A DNA stretch of 64,000 nucleotides from Xylocopa sonorina (lineage: Eukaryota > Arthropoda > Insecta > Hymenoptera > Apidae), in contig NC_135203.1 of assembly GCF_050948175.1 (NCBI RefSeq), positions 372,001-436,000 of the forward strand, read 5' to 3'. Both the position numbers and the translations under genes were made by a program. The notes under the pieces were generated by a model that was given only the letters and a program-made list of their open reading frames with translations, did not search any database and had not been told where the DNA came from. Shown here one piece after another: positions 6,001 through 13,600 of this stretch (position 1 is its first letter; every line of letters starts with the position of its first letter).

Positions 6001-8397
6001 CACCTCCCGGCGTCCCCTAGATCGGGGTCTACCGGTTGGTGGCGCGCCGGACGCAGCGTCGCGACCTCCACTTCGGTGATGGGGCACCCTAGATTGCCGC
6101 GGGGCCCGAGGCTGAGACGCCCCGCCTACCCGCTCGCAAGCAGCCGGGAGGCCCGATGTCGCTGTCCCGCGCCGCCGCCCCACGGTCGCTGCAGGTGCAC
6201 GACCGCCTCTGGTACCCGCGCGATACCCACGTGTCGCACTCACCGGGTGGCTTTCCCGAATGCTCGACGGGGCCATCCTCACCGGAGCCTCCACGACGAC
6301 GCTGCCCCGGGATGATGACGCGGGCGGGTCCCGCGCGCCTCCACACCTGCACACATAAACACACCCCCGGTTTCGCCCGGGGGAGTCAATAAAATTGTCA
6401 TTAATGACCGGACTAATTGCCCGGTCAGTCAAAGGATAAAAACGATTTTCTGATAATAAATTATCTAGGTTGAGGCCCCCTTCCCCCTCCCTGGGGAGCC
6501 TCGGTGACCTTCGAGTGGAGGGACCGGTTCCCTCCACCCGCGGGGACGGCTGCCTTGGGGCCTCCTCTTCCCCCGACGAATCCGTGGTGGAGGTAATGGT
6601 GCGGTCCACCCACCGCCTTCTCCTCGCCGCTCCTGGTGTCGTGGATGTCCGTCCCCTCGCGGCGCTCGTATGGCTGTTCCTGCTGTTGTTGCTGCTGCTG
6701 CTACTGCTGCTGCTGCTGCCGCTGCTCCTGATGCAGCGGCGCCTCCTCGTTGTCCTGGCCGGTCCCTCCTCAGGAACGGCCGCCGGCGCTCTCTCATCGT
6801 CCGACGATGACGACGATGACTCATGGATGGTGGGGAGGGGCCTGGGCGAAGGTAGGGACCTCCTCTTCTCGGTTCCCTCCCCACGCGCCTCCACCCGAAG
6901 GGACACCCCGGTGGTCTGGGTGCCCCCTCTGACCCCCGGAGGGGACAGGCGTCCCCGAATCGGCCTCTTCGCGGACGACCCGGGCGGGAGGGACGTCGCC
7001 CGAGTCGTCCTGGCTGGCGGGGTGGAGGCGCGGCCCGTGGCTGGCGGCGTCCGCGCCGCGACGGTGACCGCCACAGGTGACACGACGGCCACCGTCATTA
7101 TAGGCGAGCCACGGACCGATGTCGTCATCGTCGTGGTAGTAAGCGTGGCCGGAGCGCTGCAGGGCGTTGGTGGAGGGCCCTGCAGTGGTGGTGTCGCTGG
7201 GGGGGCGCTGGAGGTGGTGGACGCGCCCCCCATCCTCTTCGCTGCCGCCCGCGTTATCCTGGGCAACGCGGGCGGGAGAGACGTAGCTCTGGTGTTTCTT
7301 GACACCACCGCCGCTCCAGCCACGGCGGACGGGCTGCCCCGGGTGACCTCCGCGAAGGTTGTGGAGGGGGTCACCTTCCTCGATGGGAGGATGCGTCGGG
7401 GCGGGTCGGGTTGGGGAGGCTCGGTCGACGCCCGCCTCTTCCTCCCAGCTGCTGCGGGCGCCGCCGGACTCCTCTTCTTCCCCTTAGAGGGGGCAGGGGG
7501 CGTGGTGGAAGTGCCCCCTGAACTTCTCCCCTTGACCCCCGACCCGCTGCTGGTCCTCGTGGTATTGGGGCTCGCCTCGCCCGCGGAGGAGCGCCGGCTA
7601 CGTTGAAATAGCGCCGCGAGGGTAACGGTGCTCCTGGTAGCGGCACTCGAGCCCACCGTGGTTGTTGTTGTTGTTGTTGTTGGGGTGGTGGAGGATTTCG
7701 TCGTCCTTTTTGTTGTCCCGGCGGTGGGTGGACGGGTTCCTCGCCGGGGTTGCGTGGTGGTATTGGCTGTTGTCCTCTTTGACGTAATCGAGGAGGCCCC
7801 TCTCGACGATGTCGTTGTTGTTGTTGTTGTTGTTATTGTTGCTGTAGCTGCTGTGGTGGCAGCCGTCCCCGATACTCTGCAAACATTGGTACCCTTAGCA
7901 GTAGTTGACGTTGTTGTGGCTCTGGTGGAGGCGCACGTCGTTGCGCCCCCACAGGTCACCGGGGACACACCCAAGGGGGGGAAAGAGACCTCGCTCTCGA
8001 CGGATAACTCCGTCACGTCAAGAGGTCGCGACTCGGCAACGCTATCGCCGGGCGTTGCGCGGGCGGCACTCCCTGCAAGGGAGTTGTGTCTAACGGAGAC
8101 ACACGGACCCCCGGTGGCTGGATGGCGGACCTGGTGGTGCGCCTTCACCTTCTTTAGCGCATAAGCGCTATCGTCGGCGAAGCCGCACTCAGCGCAGGTC
8201 CACCTTTTAATCGCACCGGGGTGATGTAATTTTAGGTGTTTAAATAAATCCGTGTGTCTCAGATAGACACACGCTCCCTTTCTGCACACCGTTCTGCCTA
8301 CAAAGCAGAAGGGGCAGGGAAATTCGGCAGGGAACGGGTACAGCAATTTCACCACGCACTCACTGTTGCTCGAATTACCATTGCTTGTACCCGCCAT
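3052..8397 (-). CDS. Retrotransposon protein: zinc fingers, reverse transcriptase, RLE endonuclease (copy 1)
   Basis: 1781 aa from the ATG at 8397; the frame is open 24 nt further upstream but only to a TTG. It should bind element RNA and U2 DNA, nick the target and reverse transcribe (target-primed reverse transcription). Domains: two Cys/His fingers at about residues 28-92; low-complexity Thr/Ser/Pro/Arg linker about 140-640 with poly-Thr, poly-Ser and acidic patches; conserved LNLDNLL...NRFYPLTD island near 643; helical segment about 800-833; RT from about 890, with DLANAFGS (catalytic Asp near 1104), RQGCPLSP near 1162 and YADD near 1202; CCHC knuckle C-x2-C-x8-H-x4-C near 1572-1589; RLE residues RPD near 1635, VVVDVAVP Asp near 1651 and RKY near 1673. 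All catalytic motifs are present and no frame break is seen. The fingers differ from copies 2-8 (for example RKGAC, KLHH, WTCAEC). Confidence 0.95.
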   Translation of the reverse strand: MAGTSNGNSSNSECVVKLLYPFPAEFPCPFCFVGRTVCRKGACVYLRHTDLFKHLKLHHPGAIKRWTCAECGFADDSAYALKKVKAHHQVRHPATGGPCVSVRHNSLAGSAARATPGDSVAESRPLDVTELSVESEVSFPPLGVSPVTCGGATTCASTRATTTSTTAKGTNVCRVSGTAATTAATATITTTTTTTTSSRGASSITSKRTTANTTTQPRRGTRPPTAGTTKRTTKSSTTPTTTTTTTTVGSSAATRSTVTLAALFQRSRRSSAGEASPNTTRTSSGSGVKGRSSGGTSTTPPAPSKGKKRSPAAPAAAGRKRRASTEPPQPDPPRRILPSRKVTPSTTFAEVTRGSPSAVAGAAVVSRNTRATSLPPALPRITRAAAKRMGGASTTSSAPPATPPLQGPPPTPCSAPATLTTTTMTTSVRGSPIMTVAVVSPVAVTVAARTPPATGRASTPPARTTRATSLPPGSSAKRPIRGRLSPPGVRGGTQTTGVSLRVEARGEGTEKRRSLPSPRPLPTIHESSSSSSDDERAPAAVPEEGPARTTRRRRCIRSSGSSSSSSSSSNNSRNSHTSAARGRTSTTPGAARRRRWVDRTITSTTDSSGEEEAPRQPSPRVEGTGPSTRRSPRLPREGEGGLNLDNLLSENRFYPLTDRAISPVINDNFIDSPGRNRGCVYVCRCGGARDPPASSSRGSVVVEAPVRMAPSSIRESHPVSATRGYRAGTRGGRAPAATVGRRRGTATSGLPAACERVGGASQPRAPRQSRVPHHRSGGRDAASGAPPTGRPRSRGRREVDVAARARLVAFAEGVGSPEQLEALATKVDEYFQGRRAAGPGAGARSAASSGGAGRRRPVAGSEGRRGDVANSMVSDGPPSVPDRVGEATRIQRLFRADRKRAVREILAGESPHCSVPLERVQEHFTNVYSLRARPGSLPSLYGEDPTTESNDALVSPFTEAEVSRRLKRMKLASSAGPDGLTYGDLRRGDPGAVLLTAVFNTCRRMEKIPGRWKQSNTVLLFKKGDREDLSNWRPIALGDVTPKLFAAVVADRLTRWAVVNKRLSQAQKGFLPFEGCLEHNFVLQQAMAAARKQRREVVVAWLDLANAFGSVPHATIIDSLAGAGAPRPLINIVASLYDGVATRVRTAEGYTPWIPMKSGVRQGCPLSPILFDLSIEAMVRGAVDSVEGLSVRGHKVTALAYADDVALVASSVDGMGRLLQAAEGTARQLGLSFNPSKCATLHIRGDGRVSGTEFRLVGGLVPALSEGQSYEHLGVPTGVRIDQTPYPTIQALLVDLRAVDDSLLAPWQKIETVATFLLPRLDFAFRGGHVRRTALADADRVIKRTVKRWLHLPQRASAELVYIPPAWGGCGLLPLVDLADVAAVSHAFRLLNASDPVVADLARSALCDAVREKAGRTLGSRGLADYLSGSLSGEMARPSAGRASFWSRVRNVGIRSCARLGFSWRWDEVREELSVVCRSRNGRSVVVPPAAKGQVTRRLRAAVGECYLERLLRKPDQGKVFDATSRCAVSNHFLRTGGYVRFADWRFVHRARLDVLPLNGARRWGTGDKRCRRCGHEFEGLPHVLSHCGPHSAARQRRHDDLVHRLVAAARLPGEIRVNKRVPGVDGELAALRPDIVVEHGLSKNIVVVDVAVPFENTLEAIEEARMAKMRKYQPLAESLRRRGYRVHVDAFVVGALGAWDPGNEFVLDLLRVSQRYAALMRRLMISETIAWSRDIYVEHVSGVRQYRAPRGTSEAGSTSAALSGSSGGARVPGVVSPADP
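6364..6427 (-). other. Pair of hairpins inside the ORF (AT-rich island), copy 1 exemplar
   Basis: Two perfect inverted repeats lie in a short AT-rich island (about 6385-6475) within an otherwise GC-rich gene: CCCCCGG/CCGGGGG at 6364-6383 and TGACCGG/CCGGTCA at 6405-6427. Both stems recur in every full copy although the amino acids between them vary. In copy 7 the second stem gains a G-C pair where the others have G-U. They may be an RNA structure used by the element; the function is unknown. Confidence 0.5.
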
Positions 8398-9412
8398 CGT
8401 TACGATAGTGTCGCAACGCAAACACTCGGCTCGTCGAAATAAAATAAATAATCAGAATAATAAAACAAAACGCTCACCGGAGCAAACACAGACGGTATAA
8501 CGGTCGGAACGGGACGAACACGTAAGACAAGGGACAATAATAAATAAGTATATACACTAGAATAGACAACGGACAACGCGAACGCGAACGCGAATAAATT
8601 AATCACTTAATACGAATTAACGACGACGGAGAATCTAATAAAATAAAGTAAAATAAAGTAATATAAAACAATTCCGCTGTGCCCGGTGGACACAGCCCCG
8701 CACGAACGAACCGTGCTTCGCGTACGTGACTAGCAACCGCGACGGTTTAACTTTTCACGACACTCCACACGGCCTGGAAAACTCCGGAAACGCGAAGTAT
8801 CGAGTTACACGGGGTGTAAAGGGCCTCCGTGTACCCCGATCTCTTAATTAAAGCAAATAAATCGGTGAATTTAATTAATCTAGAGCTGCTATTACGCAGC
8901 GACGACCCGTAAAATCGAGCAAAAAATTCGATTTACGGGCGTACGTGCAAAGTCTAACACCCAAAACACGGAGAGGTCGAATTCAAAACCAACGGCTATA
9001 AGTGTAAAGTTTACACTTATAACCGGGTATAAGGTCGAACAAACCGAATCTACTCGGATTCAAACTCCTCGGAGGTCGAAATGGTCGACCTAGGAGGAGG
9101 GACGTCACGTATGGACGTCTAACGTCTACCCGATGCGTTCAACACCACCGCCTCGGGAGCACTTTAAACTAATCACGCGGAAGGGACCTCCACCGATATT
9201 CCAAGTGTTAGACTTACCAAATCCGAAGTCCACCAGCTGAGTCGAACGCACTGATCACTGCACCACACACGGACACAGCACGCGCGACGCGGATGATAAC
9301 GCGACACTCCGGTGAGCGAGTCGAACACAGGTTAAAACGAATACTTATAGCTACTGATGGATAAATCAAAGTGCGTGGGTTTGACTAGATAAAAACTGAT
9401 CTTTGGAAAAGG
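8398..9412 (-). other. 5' leader plus U2 3' flank, copy 1
   Basis: 1015 bp without a gene. Hairpin-forming repeats: 8471-8482 with 9307-9318 (12-bp perfect arms spanning the leader); 8906-8939 (CCCGTAAA/TTTACGGG plus TCGA/TCGA, one bulge); 8997-9021 (12-bp arms); 9065-9099; 9129-9157 (one mismatch here, CGCCTCGGG). No U2 5' part, no recognisable snRNA promoter and no tRNA is seen. The U2-proximal end reads CCTTTTCCAAAGATCAG. Confidence 0.6.
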
Positions 9413-9564
9413 CTTATTGAGCCGGTCCCAGAGGCACTGCAATACTGGGTCGACTCGCGGCGGAGGTGGAGCAAGCCCCAGCGGTCCGCCTTTTTCCAAA
9501 AATCAGGTTAATATTCTGACTCCTAATGAGGAGTGTATCAGATATTAAGCTGATAAGAACAGAT
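9413..9564 (-). pseudogene. U2 snRNA 3' part, 152 nt
   Basis: Same 152-nt U2 segment as at 1917-2068, with no difference noticed by eye. The upstream (sense) neighbour is the 3' UTR of copy 2; the junction reads CGTCTT|ATCTGTTC. Stem I and the branch-site recognition region are missing. Confidence 0.95.
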
Positions 9565-10653
9565 AAGACGTTTATTTAAAAGTTAATGTTCCCCCGGGGC
9601 CGAAGCCCCAGGGGTATACACTTGTAGTACAAAGTAATTCATGTTGCTTCCGCACGAATTTGGTTATAAGAATAATATATAACGTAGGATAATGCTATGG
9701 GATCCCTCCCTAAAGCGTCCATTGTGATTGTGACATAGTTGTAATCAGGTGAGCATTGCACCATTCGATAAGTTGGCTTAGGTATAATACGAGCCGTGTG
9801 CTAGAAGACACGGATAGGCAACTTAACTTCTCAATAGATGAAATAAGATGTCAATATAGTAAACTACATAAATAATAAGTATAGAGTATAAACTATAAAA
9901 TATGGTTAATGCCGATAAATAAAATATAATAAGTGCAATATTAACGTAACATAAAGTATATGTATGGACTTGGCGTGTTTATAGCGTCAGTGTGCGGATA
10001 TACGCCTTCCTGTAGTCAGTCGAGTGGGGTTAGGAGGTACCAGCCGCCACCGAGAGGTCCAGAGGAACAGCTATTAGCAATTAGTGCTCGGATTGTGGCC
10101 AAAAGTAAGACAAACCAATAAATGTAATAAAATAAAATAAATAAAATAAAGTAAAATAGAGTAAGAAGGTAAAGTCAGGTAAAGTAAAATACAATATTAT
10201 ATGGTACTGTAGAGTAAGGTACGCGCGTAAGAGATAAAAGAAGAAAGAAGAAAAGCATTGAAAGGCGAAATGAGGAAAAGTAACTTATTATAAGATAAAT
10301 CACCATAGAGTGAGGTGAGTAGACAGGACTAAAATAGAATAGTCAGGTGAGTAAAATAAATAGCTAGAAAAAGATAAAGAAAAAGATAAAATAGAAAAGA
10401 ATAAGGTCCAGTGAAGTAAAATGAAATAAAATGAAATAGAATAGCTAACTTAAATTAGATAGATAGAATAGGTCAATTAACTCCTCATTTCGCGTGGAGG
10501 CAATATAGGCGCGAACCAGAGCAACTAACAGAACAACACAAAGTAGAATAACTAATGAAACAAGGTAGGGTGAATAAATAAATAGGTCAGCATAACCCAG
10601 AGCTTACTCCAGACCCTCGCGGCCAGTCCTCTCAGCCCGCAGGTGTGGAGGCC
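9565..10653 (-). other. 3' UTR, copy 2 (type B)
   Basis: No gene. Terminal hairpin 9591-9614 (stem changed to CCCCGGGGG opposite CCCCTGGGG, so pairing is kept); CCGCACGAATT; covarying hairpin 9699-9710 (GGGA/TCCC) followed by AAAGCGTCC; TGCGGATATACGCC at 9993-10006 with GGTACCAGCCGCC downstream; simple AT-rich sequence about 10080-10480; GTGGAGGC at 10494-10501 and 10645-10652. Minus-strand AATAAA lies just before the junction. Confidence 0.75.
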
Positions 10654-13600
10654 CTAAGGATCCGCGGGCGACACCACCCCAGGGACGCGGGCGCCTCCAC
10701 TGCTCCCGCTCAGCGCCGCCGATGTCGACTCCGCCTCAGACGTACCCCGTGGAGCCCGGTACTGACGCACCCCGGATACATGCTCCACGTAGATATCTCT
10801 GGACCAGGCTATTGTCTCAGATATCATGAGACGCCTCATCAGCGCTGCATAACGCTGAGAGACGCGCAGCAGGTCCAGGACAAACTCGTTTCCCGGGTCC
10901 CACGCGCCCAGGGCGCCGACGACGAACGCATCTACGTGGACTCGGTAGCCGCGCCTCCGCAATGATTCGGCGAGGGGCTGATACTTACGTATCTTCGCCA
11001 TCCTCGCCTCCTCAATTGCCTCGAGAGTGTTCTCGAAAGGCACGGCCACGTCGACCACGACGATGTTTTTCGACAGCCCGTGCTCCACGACGATGTCGGG
11101 ACGCAGGGCTGCCAGCTCGCCGTCGACTCCCGGGACGCGCTTATTGACCCGGATCTCCCCTGGCAGACGGGCAGCCGCCACGAGCCTATGAACGAGGTTG
11201 TCATGCCGCAGCTGCCGGGCAGCGGAGTGAGGACCGCAGTGGGAGAGCACGTGGGGAAGGCCCTCGAACTCATGCCCGCAACGCCGGCAACGCTTGTCAC
11301 CGGTCCCCCACCGACGTGCTCCATTTAGCGGCAACACGTCGAGGCGGGCCCGGTGAACGAAGCGCCAATCAGCGAAGCGGACAAACCCCCCGGTGCGCAG
11401 AAAGTGGTTACTGACCGCGCAACGGGAGGTCGCGTCGAAAACCTTCCCCTGGTCGGGCTTCCGAAGAAGCCTTTCCAGGTAGCACTCTCCCACTGCTGCC
11501 CTCAGCCTCCGCGTGACTTGGCCCTTGGCAGCAGGCGGCACAACAACGCTACGCCCATTCCGGGAGCGGCACACAACCGAGAGCTCTTCACGGACCTCGT
11601 CCCATCTCCAACTAAATCCAAGCCGCGCACATGAACGAATTCCGACGTTCCTTACTCGCGACCAGAACGAAGCTCGGCCCGCCGATGGCCTCGCCATCTC
11701 GCCCGACAAAGAGCCGGAGAGATAGTCGGCAAGGCCCCTGCTCCCAAGGGTCCGACCGGCCTTCTCCCGCACGGCGTCACACAGCGCTGACCTGGCCAAG
11801 TCCGCAACGACCGGATCGCTCGCATTCAATAACCTGAACGCGTGCGACACGGCCGCCACGTCGGCCAGATCCACCAGCGGGAGAAGGCCGCACCCACCCC
11901 AAGCGGGGGGGATATAGACCAGCTCCGCACTGGCACGCTGCGGGAGGTGCAACCACCTCTTTACCGTGCGTTTGATGACCCTGTCGGCATCGGCTAAAGC
12001 GGTTCTTCGCACGTGGCCTCCCCTGAACGCGAAATCGAGGCGTGGCAACAGGAATGTCGCCACGGTCTCGATTTTTTGCCAGGGGGCGAGCAGGGAATCG
12101 TCGACCGCGCGAAGATCTACTAATAAGGCTTGGATCGTCGGATACGGGGTTTGGTCGATCCGAACCCCGGTCGGCACTCCCAGATGCTCGTAACTCTGCC
12201 CCTCCGACAGGGCAGGAACGAGTCCCCCGACTAGACGGAACTCGGTGCTAGAAACCCTCCCGTCCCCTCTGATGTGCAGGGTTGCACACTTCGAGGGGTT
12301 GAAGGAGAGCCCCAGCTGCCGAGCCGTCCCCTCTGCTGCTTGCAATAGCCTTCCCATTCCGTCGACGGATGACGCGACGAGTGCCACGTCGTCTGCGTAC
12401 GCCAGGGCTGTCACCTTATGCCCTCTCACACTCAGACCCTCCACCGAGTCCACGGCCCCGCGAACCATGGCCTCAATGGAAAGGTCGAATAGGATCGGGC
12501 TAAGTGGGCAGCCCTGCCTCACCCCCGACTTCATGGGGATCCAGGGCGTGCACCCTTCAGCGGTACGGACCCGCGTCGCCACGCCGTCGTAAAGGCTGGC
12601 GACGATGTTGATGAGCGGCCGGGGAGCGCCGGCACCGGCCAGCGAATCGATGATGGTGGCGTGGGGAACCGATCCGAAAGCGTTGGCCAGATCCAACCAC
12701 GCCACCACCACCTCCCTACGCTGCTTACGAGCGGCAGCCATGGCCTGCTGAAGCACAAAGTTGTGCTCCAGACAGCCTTCGAAGGGCAAGAAGCCCTTCT
12801 GTGCTTGGCTGAGCCGCTTGTTGACTACGGCCCAACGAGTGAGCCGATCGGCGACGACCGCCGCGAAGAGCTTGGGGGTGACATCACCCAGGGCGATAGG
12901 CCTCCAATTCGATAGGTCCTCGCGATCACCCTTCTTGAAAAGGAGGACGGTGTTGGACTGCTTCCAGCGCCCCGGAATCTTCTCCATGCGGCGGCAGGTG
13001 TTGAATACCACCGTAAGGAGGACCGCTCCTGGGTCCCCCCTCCGTAGGTCACCATAGGTCAGACCGTCGGGTCCGGCGGAAGAAGCAAGCTTCATCCGCT
13101 TTAACCGACGGCTGACCTCGGCTTCCGTGAAGGGGGAAACCAGGTCATCGTTCGACTCAGTGGTCGGGTCCTCCCCATAGAGAGAGGGAAGGCTACCAGG
13201 GCGGGCTCGGAGCGAGTAAACGTTCGTAAAGTGCTCCTGGACCCGTTCCAGGGGCACACTGCAATGGGGAGATTCTCCGGCGAGAATCTCCCGCACCGCG
13301 CGCTTCCGATCCGCCCTGAAAAGACGTTGGATTCGGGTAGCCTCCCCTACGCGATCCGGGACGCTGGGAGGGCCATCGCTCACCATCGAATTGGCCACAT
13401 CACCCCGACGCCCCTCACTCCCCGCGACTGGCCGGCGCCGACCGGCCCCCCCGTTGGAGGCGGCACTCCGTGCGCCAGCCCCGGGTCCCGCGGCCCTCCG
13501 CCCCTGAAAGTACTCGTCCACCTTCGTGGCGAGCGCCTCCAGTTGCTCGGGTGATCCCACCCCCTCCGCGAAGGCCACTAACCGCGCCCTTGCGGCAACG

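Larger units (their letters stand above)
2069..9412 (-). mobile_element. U2-targeted RLE non-LTR retrotransposon, copy 1 (complete)
   Basis: The unit runs from U2 3' part to U2 3' part, about 7.34 kb: leader 8398-9412, ORF 3052-8397, 3' UTR 2069-3051. The 3' end is fixed by fusion to U2 at ATCTG. The 5' limit is an upper bound because it includes an unknown length of U2 3' flank. An R2-type layout (single ORF, N-terminal fingers, C-terminal RLE) with U2 targeting points to the Utopia lineage. This copy carries the divergent zinc-finger type and an A-type 3' UTR. Confidence 0.9.

Noticed and set aside
6385..6475. Spliceosomal intron inside the ORF (AT-rich island)
   Set aside because: The reading frame continues through it in all eight copies with conservative residues, and no donor matches the acceptor-like TGTGTGCAG next to it.
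3052..8397. R2 element of 28S rDNA, or a bacterial or group II intron RT
   Set aside because: No rRNA sequence is present, the junction is U2, and the N-terminal fingers plus C-terminal CCHC and RLE mark a eukaryotic RLE non-LTR element.
3052..8397. Apurinic-type (APE) endonuclease, RNase H or cysteine protease domain
   Set aside because: No motif of these was seen; the endonuclease is of the PD-(D/E)XK type at the C-terminus. The linker is low complexity without catalytic signatures.
8398..8421. Extension of the ORF upstream of the ATG to a TTG
   Set aside because: Eukaryotic element; the ATG of MAG has a strong context and is kept in all copies. The upstream codons have no ATG.
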